The notes under the pieces were generated by a model, which worked only from the letters and a program-made list of their open reading frames with translations, made no database searches and was not told the DNA's origin. A stretch of 64,000 nt of DNA from contig NC_026501.1 of the NCBI RefSeq assembly GCF_000182925.2, positions 186,001-250,000 on the forward strand, in the 5' to 3' direction. Shown piece by piece: positions 1 to 9,780 of the stretch (positions are counted from its first letter, which is position 1; the number at the start of each line of letters is the position of its first letter). Origin of the DNA: Neurospora crassa OR74A (lineage: Eukaryota; Ascomycota; Sordariomycetes; Sordariales; Sordariaceae). A program made the translations under genes and the position numbers.

Positions 1-243
1 AATGCAGATCTCCCGGACAACGACATGTCGTCCCTTTCCCCAAAACATCACCACCACAACACCTGATCCTATTGCATCTTAACCCATGCCGCCGCGACAT
101 TGAATGGCTGCTGCACTTATTGACAATCTAGCTGAGAGATTTTGACCAGTGACAAGCGTCAACTGACAAGGGTATCTCTCACCTTTTCACCTCAGTCAAT
201 TCTGAAGCCCGTATCGGCTTGACATCCGAAGTCCCGTGTCACC

Positions 244-1929
244 ATGGCCAACCAAGGCCCCACCCTCGACGACTATTACAATCTCGGCTCACATCATCGA
301 CCCATATCCACCACCAGCGCGGCAACTCAGCTCTGGTTTGATCGTGGCCTCATCTGGAGCTTCGGCTTCAACCACGAAGAGTCCGTCAAGTGTTTTGAAC
401 GCGCCGTGGCTGCCGATCCAGATTGCGCCATTGCCTACTGGGGCATCGCCTACTCCCTGGGCCCCAACTATAACAAACCATGGAGCGTGTTTGACGAAGA
501 TGAGCTACAGAAGACTATAGATCGGGCATGGGAAGTCCTGGAACTGGCAAGACAAAAGGCAGCTGCCCCTGGGTCGACGTGTACTCCGGCAGAACATGCC
601 CTCCTTGATGCCCTCCAGTATCGATATCCCAAGAGAGCGGCCAAGCCCAAGAAGGACTTTGCACTGGAACACGGCTACGCCCAAGCAATGGCCAAAGTCT
701 ACCAGCAGTTCTCATCCGACCTGGACGTTGCCGCCCTCTATGTCGACGCCCTCATGAACCTCACCCCTTGGAAGCTTTGGGATCCGACGACGGGAGAGCC
801 TGCAAAGGGTGCACAGACTCTTGAAGCCAAGCGCGTTGTCGAACAGAGTCTAGCCCAGGACCCCTACCATCCAGGCCTGCTTCACCTGTACATCCATCTT
901 ATGGAGATGTCAAGCCACCCCGAGGTAGCACTCCGGCTGGCGGACAACCTGCGCGGTCTCGTCCCGGATGCCGGCCATCTCAATCACATGCCCACTCATC
1001 TTGATGTGATCTGCGGGGACTACCGGCGGGCCATCTCCTCCAACTCCCAGGCCATTGTTGCTGACGAGAAGTGGGTGAGCAAAGAAGGTCACAATGGAGC
1101 GCTCAACTTCTACGCCCTCTACCGCTGCCACAACTACCACTTCCGCATCTATGCCGCCATGTTCGCCGGTCAGTACAAGGTGGCTCTAGAAACCGTCACG
1201 CAACTGGAAGCGGCCCTCCCCGGAAGCCTGCTCCGGGTCAAGTCGCCGCCCATGGCCGACTGGCTCGAAGGGTTCCTGGCCATGCGCGTGCATGTTCTCG
1301 TCCGCTTTGGGAGGTGGCAGGAAATTGCCGCGTTGGTCCCGCCACAAGACACTGAGCTCTACTGCACCACCGTGGCCATGATCCATTATGCCAAAGGTGT
1401 GGCGCTTGCCAATTCAAACCGCACCAGAGAAGCCGAACGCCATCGGCAGCTGTTTGCCGAAGCTGTCAAGAGAGTGCCGCCTTCGAGGACCGTCTTCAAC
1501 AACACTTGTCGGGATATCCTGGCGATCGCTGCTGCCATGTTGGATGGCGAGCTGGAATTCCGCAGAGGCAATGTCGAGCTGGGATTTGAGCGTTTGCGAG
1601 ATGCCATCAAGTTGGATGATAACCTGCCGTATGATGAGCCTTGGGGGTGGATGCAACCGACCCGACATGCGTACGGTGCTCTCCTTTTGGAACAGGGACG
1701 GGTAGAAGAGGCCGCGGCGGTTTATCGCGCGGATCTGGGTCTGGATGATACGCTCCCGAGATCCCTTCAGCATCGAAACAATGTCTGGGCGTTGCATGGA
1801 TACCACGAGTGTTTGGTGAAGTTGGGGAGAAAGGAGGAAGCACGACTGTTGCAGAATCAATTAGAGCTGGCTGTCGCGTGTGCGGATGTCCCCATTCGGT
1901 CATCTTGCTTTTGTCGAAGTCGTCTTTGA
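244..1929 (+). CDS. TPR-repeat protein (cytosolic, function unknown)
   Basis: Single uninterrupted 561-residue frame starting at ATG 244 in a good context (ACCATGG). The N-terminus has the conserved block FDRGLIWSFGFNHEESVKCF, followed by helix-turn-helix repeats of TPR type (for example residues ~40-75, ~270-300, ~440-475 and ~495-540, each with the alternating small/aromatic pattern such as AAAVYRADLGLDD). No signal peptide or membrane segment is visible. The family (LG-H-RP...W-D-G...GFNHEE...DPDCA-A-WGIA) is known to me from both bacteria and fungi, so an old transfer is possible but untested. The C-terminus ends in a short Cys-rich stretch (SSCFCRSRL). TPR arrays normally act as protein-protein scaffolds; the partner cannot be told from sequence. 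Intronless, unlike most core genes in this window. Confidence 0.9.
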   Translation: MANQGPTLDDYYNLGSHHRPISTTSAATQLWFDRGLIWSFGFNHEESVKCFERAVAADPDCAIAYWGIAYSLGPNYNKPWSVFDEDELQKTIDRAWEVLELARQKAAAPGSTCTPAEHALLDALQYRYPKRAAKPKKDFALEHGYAQAMAKVYQQFSSDLDVAALYVDALMNLTPWKLWDPTTGEPAKGAQTLEAKRVVEQSLAQDPYHPGLLHLYIHLMEMSSHPEVALRLADNLRGLVPDAGHLNHMPTHLDVICGDYRRAISSNSQAIVADEKWVSKEGHNGALNFYALYRCHNYHFRIYAAMFAGQYKVALETVTQLEAALPGSLLRVKSPPMADWLEGFLAMRVHVLVRFGRWQEIAALVPPQDTELYCTTVAMIHYAKGVALANSNRTREAERHRQLFAEAVKRVPPSRTVFNNTCRDILAIAAAMLDGELEFRRGNVELGFERLRDAIKLDDNLPYDEPWGWMQPTRHAYGALLLEQGRVEEAAAVYRADLGLDDTLPRSLQHRNNVWALHGYHECLVKLGRKEEARLLQNQLELAVACADVPIRSSCFCRSRL

Positions 1930-2530
1930 TGGGCGGTTACTCGGAGACGAGATGTGTCGTCTGCAGCGCGTTTACTTTTCTGTCCGTGGAGGTAGCAGAG
2001 TTTATGCTCAACTGCAAGTACATGTGTGCTGTTCCTTATGGGAGGGGAAATCCCGAATTTCAACGTCTGCAGGAAACCTCGCATCGTCGTGCATGTTATA
2101 TAGCCGGCGCCTCCAGCCGGAGTCTTCATGTAAGGCAGCCGATGCCTTGTATCACTGCAATCAAGCAAGATAATGCCACTTTGAAAGCTCTTGGGGCATG
2201 TCATCCCAAGTTTCCTCCTCTTATTGGCATCTATCTGTGTGTCAGGGCAAGGTAGGTACGGTCTTCCACGGTTGGTGGTTTCACCTTGGAATGAAGGAAC
2301 GAACAGACATAAATCCATGACGCTAGAGGCAAGTGGTACGTGTAGGCCAAAGGACAACCACAATCGCCCCTACAACATTCGACACGTCCATCTATCACTT
2401 CGCGAAATCCATACGCGTGTCCTAACCAAAAACAACATCTTTCCAAACAGGGTCGACCATCCGCTGCACATCCAAGACTACCTCAACCCAAGAAACATCT
2501 CAGAAGTTTACCCAATGACAGAAGCAGACA
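1930..2530. other. Intergenic, convergent 3' regions
   Basis: About 600 bases between the TPR gene and the minus-strand gene at 2531. Frames here are short and show no domain, signal peptide or codon pattern I trust. A short AGGTAGGTA-type motif lies near 2250. Probably the two 3' untranslated regions. Confidence 0.5.
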
Positions 2531-3595
2531 TTACCAGTGCTTGCCAATACAGCCACAACCAAATGATGCAGCAATAGCCACCAACTCTCCAATAAACCTC
2601 TCCACGAACCTCCCTTTCCCCTTCTTGCTTTCCGTCTTCGGCTTCCCATCAGCAACACCTGAACCCCGAGCATTTCCAAAAAGTTCACCGTTCATGTTGG
2701 ATCTCTCTTCCAGAAAGTCCCTCCCAGTCCCCTCCACCTTCTCCTTACCCTTCCACTTGCTACTCGTCTTCTTCTTCTTCCTCCAAATCTTCAGCGACTC
2801 CAGTGGACGCAGTGGTTTAGCGGGAACCATCACACTCTCTTCCCCTTCTATGAACCTGCTGATACGCACTCCAGCACGCAAAGCAGCCGCACCTTGACCT
2901 GCCCTTCCGTTGGCGATGGCCTCAGCGGCAAAGTCCCTGGTATCCGTCTGCCTCAGCTGTTCTTCAACGTTGCCATTGCCCTCCCAATATTTCCTCGCCA
3001 GCTCCTCATAAGCCTTTTGCGCCTCACACTTGCCGTAGTGAGAGTCGGAGCAGTGCCAGCAGGTGCTGTAGTAGTCCATGTCCCATGTCGTGTCGTCGTC
3101 TGACGGAGAGTTAGGGGGGACGTTGAGGTTCTGGTCCATGTCGCTGTCAGAAAGGGAACCCTCAGGGGAGACGTCAGGGGAGACGGAGCGGCGTGGGGCC
3201 ATGATAGGGTCGTTTTCCTCGTCGGAGTCGAGATCGGAGACGTAGTCGTCGGTGACCCATGAAAACCTCCTGGGTGTGGTGGAAACGTGGTGGGAATCGT
3301 GAGAACCCGAAGCGTCGCTGGGGATGTGTACCCCTGTGGAGGAACTGGAGGGGTCGGAGGAAACGGAGGGGATGGAGGGCACAGATGGGCCGGAAGACTC
3401 GGCTTGAGAGGATGTGCTGACATTCGAGGGCGTGGTGGAGGTTGTAGTGCCTTGTGGCACGGGGTGGTTCAAGCGGTTGACTTGCAACGACTCGAGCAGG
3501 TAGGCGAAGCCGGACGAAAGGTGTTGTCTAGGTATCTTGGGGACCCTGCGAAAGGCATTTCTTCTTTGGAGTGGATGGTTGATTGCCTCGGACAT
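2531..3595 (-). CDS. Hypothetical Ser/Pro-rich hydrophilic protein
   Basis: A 354-residue open frame from ATG 3595 (codons MSEAINHPLQ) with no interrupting stop. Residues ~50-110 are a Ser/Thr/Pro-rich low-complexity segment (SSSSTGVHIPSDAS) and ~120-165 are acidic (SDLDSDEENDP). A compact central part has closely spaced Cys/His residues (STCWHCSDSHYGKCEAQKAY, ~165-195), suggestive of a small metal-binding element but not a family I recognise. The C-terminal third is basic and Lys-rich (KIWRKKKKTSSKWKGKEK) and ends in a short hydrophobic stretch. A nuclear or cytosolic protein is the simplest guess. A TATATA element lies about 155 bases upstream on the same strand. Function unknown. Confidence 0.6.
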   Translation of the reverse strand: MSEAINHPLQRRNAFRRVPKIPRQHLSSGFAYLLESLQVNRLNHPVPQGTTTSTTPSNVSTSSQAESSGPSVPSIPSVSSDPSSSSTGVHIPSDASGSHDSHHVSTTPRRFSWVTDDYVSDLDSDEENDPIMAPRRSVSPDVSPEGSLSDSDMDQNLNVPPNSPSDDDTTWDMDYYSTCWHCSDSHYGKCEAQKAYEELARKYWEGNGNVEEQLRQTDTRDFAAEAIANGRAGQGAAALRAGVRISRFIEGEESVMVPAKPLRPLESLKIWRKKKKTSSKWKGKEKVEGTGRDFLEERSNMNGELFGNARGSGVADGKPKTESKKGKGRFVERFIGELVAIAASFGCGCIGKHW

Positions 3596-4406
3596 TGTGA
3601 ATTATGGTTGGAAAATAAGGGATATGGTTCAGGCGGAATGTAGCAGACTTCCTCGAGCGAAGGACAACGGCCTGGAGATGAAAGATGTTTTCAGCTGTGG
3701 CTGATGGAGGAACAACAGGAAGAGAGTCTTATCCGGGAGAATGGAGGCATATATAGCCGAGTAGAGAAACTTGAATCAGTGGAAGGTGCGGCAGAGGAAA
3801 CTTCTGAGTCACTCGGAGCTCCGAAAATACTAATTTGACATGCAATGCAGACCACCTTATATGTATTTTTGACCTGCGTATTTGGAGTTTCGTCGATTTT
3901 ATTTTCCTCTCTTGCAGCTGTTTTGCCCGAGATCCTGCGCATGCACACACTCTAGGCGAGATGTGTTAATATTGTACTTCGCGTTCCATGGAAGAATCAT
4001 AAAGTTACGAGGTAGAGATACCTGCAGATGCATCATGAGAAGGCACGGCAAATATGTCTACCATATTTCTTCGGCCAATGAAAATAATAGGGGCCCAATA
4101 ATAACCGCCGGGTAGGACGCAATGCAGGCGGTCCTTCTTTCCCTTTTTTTTTTTTTAGTCAATCGTGCATCCAGAATGATTGAGAAACATCTCACGCTTA
4201 CCTCGACTATAAGAAAGCTGGTTCAACTACCCCAGAACAGTTTTTATCTTCTTCCACCATCAAAACACTTTGTCTGAACGCGCATTCAACCTTACCTCCC
4301 TCAAGCAAAATTTCCTGCCTGAAAGTCTACAACTACAAAGTCGTACCCACTCAAATCCTTCAAGCTCAAGCCACTCGACCCAACCCAAACACGTTCAACA
4401 GCCAGG
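3596..4406. other. Divergent promoter region
   Basis: About 800 bases between two divergently transcribed genes. It holds the TATA-like element at 3749-3757, a poly-T run near 4146-4156 and a second TATA-like stretch (GACTATAAGAAAG near 4205) suitable for the plus-strand gene at 4407. The 4290-4400 stretch is pyrimidine/adenine-rich like a 5' leader. No gene seen. Confidence 0.5.
3749..3757 (-). promoter_or_regulatory. Putative TATA box of the gene starting at 3595
   Basis: On the minus strand the sequence reads CTATATATG, about 155 bases before the ATG at 3595, a plausible TATA distance with a 5' leader. Weak evidence by itself. Confidence 0.35.
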
Positions 4407-5138
4407 ATGTTCACTCTATATCGTTCCGTCGTTCGGTCTCTTCAGGCCTCGACCCCCTCCGCCGATATGACGGCGCACACAAGCACCCCGTCCATATCCC
4501 AAAAGCGTAAGTTCATAACCTTGCCTCTACGCACGATGTCCAAAATCACCACATGCACGACCAGGCACTCACACACTCGTGTGCCAGACAACCAAGCGGG
4601 CTACAGGAAGCCAACCGTCGAGGATTTTGACGAGAAAGAAGAGGAGGTGCATGTCGAACGTCGAACGGACGCTGGCACTTCTGACAAATACGACCTGTCA
4701 GAAAAGGGAGACTACTTCGCTTCCGAGTTTGACTTGAGCCCACGCGGCTCGGACACCACGGGTCGAGATTCGGAGCAGGATGAGCCGGAGGAGGAGGAGA
4801 AGAAGAAGAACAGGGAAGACGAGAAGAGGCGGATGATGAAGGAGCAGGCCGAAGAATTTTTGCGAGCTGCCCCCGAGGGAACAAGCGCGAGGGTGCGGGA
4901 ACTGATGGAGAAGCTGGCGAGGGGGGAGGAAGTTGAGGATTCGGAGGAAGATTTGAAGACAGAATCCGAGGACGAGAAATCCGATGACGACATGGACCAA
5001 TGGGAGGCAAAGACCAAGATGGCGAAGGAGGTGAAGAGGAGACATGAGGAGGAGTTGATCAAGTATTGGCTAGCAAAACTCACCAAGGAAGACTGGGAGT
5101 ATGCGGAGGAGGAAATCGAGGACATGATCAGGATATAG
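4407..5138 (+). CDS. Hypothetical acidic coiled-coil protein
   Basis: 243 residues from ATG 4407. The first ~35 residues are Arg/Ser-rich and lack acids (MFTLYRSVVRSLQAS), compatible with a mitochondrial presequence; the rest is strongly charged, with Glu/Lys heptad-like segments (~115-150 and ~195-243), so a coiled coil is likely. GTAAGT at 4507 and CAG ending at 4587 bracket 81 bases, a multiple of three without in-frame stop, so an optional intron removing 27 residues is possible; skipping it also keeps the frame. No recognised domain. Intronless reading chosen because no stop demands splicing. Confidence 0.6.
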   Translation: MFTLYRSVVRSLQASTPSADMTAHTSTPSISQKRKFITLPLRTMSKITTCTTRHSHTRVPDNQAGYRKPTVEDFDEKEEEVHVERRTDAGTSDKYDLSEKGDYFASEFDLSPRGSDTTGRDSEQDEPEEEEKKKNREDEKRRMMKEQAEEFLRAAPEGTSARVRELMEKLARGEEVEDSEEDLKTESEDEKSDDDMDQWEAKTKMAKEVKRRHEEELIKYWLAKLTKEDWEYAEEEIEDMIRI

Positions 5139-5508
5139 GGAGGGGAAACCAGGAGGGAAGCCGAGCTGATGACGTGTCGGTGATCGGCCTAGACGTTTAA
5201 GGGAAGCTTCCAATTGACCAACAAGTTCATTTCCCTGTTGTGGAACAAGTACACCAAAAGCTCAAATTTCAGCAATAACTTATAGTGAGTTACTCACTGT
5301 GAAACTTTGTATCCCTTGGAATTCGTGTACATAGAGGTAGGTAGGTAAGCCAGCATCAGGAAAGCGCGGCCACTGCCCAGATGCTATCTCATTTGCAACC
5401 ACCAGTTGAGTCCAGCATACCCCACCTTCCTAGCTGAAAACAGCATTTGGCGGGAACTTCAAGTCTTGCAAATGTTAGTTCCATTTCATATTCTACACCC
5501 TCCAAACC
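5139..5508. other. Intergenic
   Basis: Convergent 3' regions. A tandem AGGTAGGTAGGTA motif lies at about 5334-5347. No gene seen. Confidence 0.5.
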
Positions 5509-5751
5509 TCATCCAGCATGCACTACATCCTCGGCCCGCATCCTCTTTGTCAGCCTTCGTCGTTCCCAACAACCAGACTTCCGAATCAGCCCCAAAACTA
5601 TCAGGATGACCAATAAGCCAAAAACCCCAACGAAGATGAGTACGTCATGTGGCGGTGGTCGATGAGAAGGATACGGTTCTGGTTCGAGGTTGCTTCCGTT
5701 GCCGGTGGTCATGTTGGAGTGGGACCCGGTGGAGTTCCCAGCACTCACCAT
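5509..5751 (-). CDS. Small single-pass membrane protein (possibly a 3' exon)
   Basis: 80 residues from ATG 5751. An Asn/Ser/Gly-rich outer segment with N-glycosylation sequons (NST, NMT, NGS) precedes one clear membrane helix (VLIFVGVFGLLVILIVLGLI, ~38-57) and a basic tail (RKSGCWERRRLTKRMR), predicting N-out/C-in topology. No signal peptide is encoded in this frame; a CTGCAG acceptor-like site just upstream (about 5765) suggests an unseen 5' exon may supply one. It resembles the other short membrane-protein genes between 5 and 34 kb in design. Function unknown. Confidence 0.45.
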   Translation of the reverse strand: MVSAGNSTGSHSNMTTGNGSNLEPEPYPSHRPPPHDVLIFVGVFGLLVILIVLGLIRKSGCWERRRLTKRMRAEDVVHAG

Positions 5752-6172
5752 GGGAATGTTGACTGCAGTGGAAAGACCAGGGACATAAAGGGAGGTTCAA
5801 AAGAAATATCTAATTACAGCAAGGAAGAATCAGAATCCAAGTTCAGGGTCCTTAAGTGTTAAAGGCATGCAGACGTTCAGGACCTGATTGGGCTTTGCTT
5901 GGTCAGCTGGGCCAACTCTTGGCACCATGATTCACAGGTTGGTCACCTCGATGGTTGATCCATTTCTTTGAGAGTACTATACGGAAAAGATATATTTCAT
6001 TTGTATCTTGTACTGAGATATGATTCATTGGAAATATTCAGTAGAATCTGACGAAGACAACAACACGGTAACACCGCGGCGATGTCGGGTTTTCTCTCGG
6101 CCCCACTTTTCGGAATCCCTTCGTTATGCAATAAGTGTTAGTGTAACCCACTATATTTGCGAAATTCAGCAG
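5752..6172. other. Intergenic, no gene seen
   Basis: About 420 bases with somewhat raised AT around 5950-6060. A 5' exon of the 5509 gene may lie here, but no signal-peptide frame was found. Confidence 0.4.
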
Positions 6173-6679
6173 TTATCCACTAACAAACCTCCAACATCTC
6201 CAGCGCCCACAATGTCTCCCATCATTCACAACTTCTACACCAAAACACACAATTCGTTCCCTCGACATGGGAGATAGGTATAGCCACCCATAGGTATCTC
6301 TTCCGATGAATCCAGTCCATCTCACTAGCAGCCTCCCGGCACCAATGTTCCTCCTTCCCAGTTCCCACAGCGAATGAATCCAGTCATGCCACCCTTTCTC
6401 CAACTTGAACGTCATTGCTGACATCAAACATTCTTTTCAGAAATATCATGATAGCATACATCCACTCCATACCCACGCCTCCTAATAAGCTTCCCTGACT
6501 TTGTCGTTCGCTTCCATCCATTGCGGATTACCTGTCATTTTTATCCAGCTCATCCAGGTCTCGTCCATATCATTCAAGTCTCGCTTTACATGACCATCGC
6601 TATCCACAGGGGCAGTCTTATCGCCGGCATTGAGATATACCCAATTCAAATATCCAGTTCTTAAAAAAAAATTGATCAT
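6173..6679 (-). pseudogene. Possible decayed host gene fragment
   Basis: On the minus strand two open stretches lie in the same frame (6679-6482 and 6427-6173), separated by about 55 bases holding three stops. The peptides look protein-like, for example DGHVKRDLNDMDETWMSWIK and KLEKGWHDWIHSLWELG, rich in Trp and acidic/basic alternation rather than random. Two of the three stops are TGA, and all three could come from single transitions in Arg or Gln codons. I do not recognise the family. Could also be chance. Confidence 0.3.
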
Positions 6680-7412
6680 GTCTGGGAACTGATTATGCCG
6701 ATTTGAACATCGGGGGCTGTTCTTGTGATCCTTCTTTTTCTGGGTTTAAACACACGTACACGGTTGCGGAAAAGAACACCCTACAATATCTGATTTTATC
6801 ATCAGTAACAGTGGTAGTCGTACTGCGCATTCACCTACAGTTGAGGCGCGCAGTGTTCAGTTCGCACCCGCTGCCTGAACCTGGAAAGTCACCGCCAGCG
6901 TGATATACGCCTTCCCAGGCTACAGTAAAGCCGAGGAGAGGCGAACAGCCAACTGCCGCCAGCCCGCCACAACTGAAATTTCTACACTGGAACTTGCACT
7001 GGTGCACAGACCAAGGTTCAGGGCCACCCCGCGCCTAGTTAAATCAAGCCAACCCACCCTTCCTTCCGACAACGAACTCTTTCTTCTTTTGTTCTCCATC
7101 CAAGTGCAGGGGTTTTACGCGTATCAATGAGGATTTCGTCCGAGATTGCGTTTTTGCTAGTTGAAAACTACATACCCGACCACTTCCAGCATGGCCTCGG
7201 CTGGCTGGGGAATTTTTGGAAACCAATTTAATGTCTTGCTCTCGAGATTTACTTTGATCTCTCCCATTCTTCATTGCCTTCGATTCCTTGATGAGGGGCC
7301 GTGGTGAAGAAGAAATCCTTTTCAGCACTTCTATATCATTTTCCGCGACGCCATTTCTACAGCTGGTGGCGTGCGGACAGCAGTTTATGGCCCATTTATT
7401 TCCCACCAACGA
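6680..7412. other. Intergenic, no gene seen
   Basis: About 730 bases upstream of the possible fragment and downstream of the membrane-protein gene at 7413. Only short frames without recognisable features. Confidence 0.4.
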
Positions 7413-8004
7413 TCAATCCCAAAATGAATTCCACGCCGTGCAAAACAAGATGGCAAATATGGGAACTCCAATGAAAAGCAACGAGCCGAGGCATGAACAG
7501 ATGATGATGACGGCTAGAATGCCTGGCGCGAGGCAGACTTTATGAGGTGGGCACGTAGGCTCGGTGGTCCCATCAGAGGTCGCCACATTGTCGGCTTGGT
7601 GAGACATTGGGTTCAACTGCTCAGCGTCTATCCCTAGAAGATGTTTGATGTTAACCTGGGTCCGGGGATATTCATCCACTGTAGTAAGTTGTGCATTGAG
7701 TGTGCACGAATTACATATGAGATTAGTGGCGCCAGAGGTCGTTATGATCAGAAACAAGTGGGGGAAGACGGCGACATGATAAAATATGAGGTGATACCGT
7801 ACCTGGACTGTTGATTTCACGTCTTCCACGACCACGTCTTGTTGGCAGGGAGAAGTCGTCGTGATGATGAAAGGTCGTGGTTGCTGGTATCCCAAGGCTA
7901 GAGTCGTCGCGGTCGATGGCTTGGTTTTCAGTACCAATATTCAAGGCAACGCAAATGCCGAAGAGCACCGCTACCAAGGCTCGAGAAAGCAGTTGCGCGC
8001 GCAT
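7413..8004 (-). CDS. Secreted-type single-pass membrane protein, family 1
   Basis: Two-exon model, minus strand: 8004-7803 and 7678-7413, with an intron 7679-7802 (GTACGG...CTACAG) that restores one frame of 155 residues. Exon 1 starts with a classical signal peptide (MRAQLLSRALVAVLFGICVA). The outer part has a His/Asp patch (FHHHDDF) and a dibasic stretch TRRGRGRR that looks like a Kex2-type processing site. Exon 2 ends with a membrane segment (about residues 122-145, APGILAVIIICSCLGSLLFI) and a very short tail. The signal peptide resembles those of the genes at 12463 and 23217 (LFGIxxAxxxxN), so these three probably form a family. Function unknown; the exact acceptor is the weakest part of the model. 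Confidence 0.55.
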
Positions 8005-9020
8005 CGTGTCGAGTTTGAACGAGGTAGTTTCTGGAGCTGTCTGACGAAAAAAAGGAGAAACGAACACCCGGGCAGCATAAATACCTTAGCAAGAATGAAA
8101 CGCCGGTAAATGGACGACGCCAGTGAATCGAAACGCTGTCGGACATTGTTTGCACACCTTGTGTTGGTCCAAGGTCACAACAATGAAAGCGAACAAACGT
8201 GGCTTCGCATCCTGCCCCTGCTTTGTTTCCATTCCTCCCTCACAGTTTTCGTCGTTTGCACCTCATGGAGGGTGGAAAGGTCAAAGAGACCCCGGTGCCG
8301 TCACCAGGTTTTGCAGAGGTAGTTTCGTTTCTATGAAAGGAAGAAGGACAGGCGCGAATGGTGAGCAAGTCCGGATGTCGTTGGGATGGAGTCGGGAACA
8401 TGCCGATAAGCGACAGCGATAGCGCTTCTCTGGCCAATCAACAAAGTGCCGCTATAACAATTCTGGTCCTTCTTAAACTGCTCCTTGAGCTACACTGAAT
8501 CACAGACAAGTGAAACAACAAGTAAAACTTGTAGTTCATGAGCCATTCCACCAAATCCGAGATGGACAAGGCCCCAAACTGAAAAGGTCCAAGTTGTTCG
8601 TACGCATTTCGGAATCATGGGTGTGATTTGACGAGGTTGGAAGATCTGTTAACGACTCAGCTAGAACGGGGCGCAATAGCGCGCCTACACTAACAGATGT
8701 CTAATAGACTTTCCCCTCCTCCCCAACCCATCCCACATGCCACCTGCCTATCCAATGTCGATGTCGTACCCTAATCAGGAACATCCTACGATCGAATGTG
8801 TAAATGTTTCTTCGAAATGCTTTCGCAATCTACATCGCTAACAGGAAAGGGTATTCACATTGTCTCTCAAATGCTTCGCTAGCGCTATCTAGGTACCTAC
8901 CGCAAATTTGTCAACGATCTTCAACTATCACGTCACCCTTTTGTCAGCTCCCCTCCCTCCCTCTTCTTTTCCTAACTGCCATTTAAGGTGGCTTTTCCCC
9001 AACAAACCCCTGTATCATTT
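8005..9020. other. Intergenic, no gene seen
   Basis: About 1 kb between two minus-strand membrane-protein genes. It holds a palindromic CTAGGTACCTAC motif near 8889-8900. Probably promoter of the gene at 8004 and 3' region of the next gene. Confidence 0.45.
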
Positions 9021-9335
9021 CTACCGATAATATCTCCTCCTCCTCCTACTCATCTCATACTCCTCATTAGCCCGCGCCCGCGCTCTTCTCCTCCGCCTAA
9101 GCCCAACAAAGATACCGATTACGAGTGCGACGCCAAACAGACCCAACAACGAGTATCCGATGACTTCACCCGTATTGGGATCTTCACCTTTTCCACTCCC
9201 ACTCAGCGGTGGGGAAACGGGCTGGTTATGCTGGGGTTGCCCTTCCTGTCTTCTTCCCAGTTTGACTTCAAGTAACGCGGCGCAGAGGCCAAGGAATGTT
9301 GAGAAAAAGAGGAGGTGGAACAGTCGAAGTGTCAT
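9021..9335 (-). CDS. Small single-pass membrane protein, EEYEM-tail family
   Basis: 104 residues from ATG 9335, chosen because it opens a signal peptide (MTLRLFHLLFFSTFLGLCAA); an upstream in-frame extension would bury it. A short Gln/Pro/Gly-rich outer part (residues ~24-57) is followed by one membrane helix (~58-78, IGYSLLGLFGVALVIGIFVG) and a highly basic tail (RRRRRARAR) ending in the acidic-aromatic motif EEYEM and then SRRRRRYYR. The next gene upstream (10290) ends the same way, so the two are tandem paralogues. A TATAAGG box lies about 75 bases upstream. Function unknown; tail motif suggests an intracellular binding or sorting signal. Confidence 0.65.
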   Translation of the reverse strand: MTLRLFHLLFFSTFLGLCAALLEVKLGRRQEGQPQHNQPVSPPLSGSGKGEDPNTGEVIGYSLLGLFGVALVIGIFVGLRRRRRARARANEEYEMSRRRRRYYR

Positions 9336-9780
9336 TGCTGTCGGATGTTGATGGCTAGAGGTAATGTTGAAGTGATCGTGACTAATGGAGCGGGTATCTC
9401 CTCTCCTTATACCTTCAACTGCTTCTTCCAAGGGCCTTCCAGGCTCGTTCCTGGCCTCAGCATGCAAACTCGGTCTTATGCTTCATAGGCACCTGTAAGA
9501 GGTTTGTTTTCTCTTACATCTTTCAAGATGAAGGCCCCTTTGTACCGTCCTCATTGCTCACCTCACAAGTGTGAAAAGTTCATTGCTAACATATCCGAAT
9601 AACTCGAAAAATCTCTCTAGGTGACCTTTCTTCTACGAACCCCTTACATTCCGCCCTCGCTCGTTTGTCCCTCCCTTCAATTCCTACCTTACTTTCCTAC
9701 CTTGCTAGCCCCTCTACTATATTTCCACATACATGCGTTCCTATCTTTCCCTCTCAGCCTCTCTTTGCTTCCTTTCAACA
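9336..9780. other. Intergenic between tandem paralogues
   Basis: About 445 bases; pyrimidine-rich between 9640 and 9780 on the plus strand, the probable 3' region of the 10290 gene. Contains the TATA-like element of the 9335 gene. No other gene seen. Confidence 0.5.
9408..9414 (-). promoter_or_regulatory. Putative TATA box of the gene starting at 9335
   Basis: The minus strand reads GTATAAGGA about 75 bases before ATG 9335. Position and sequence fit a TATA element; no other evidence. Confidence 0.35.
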
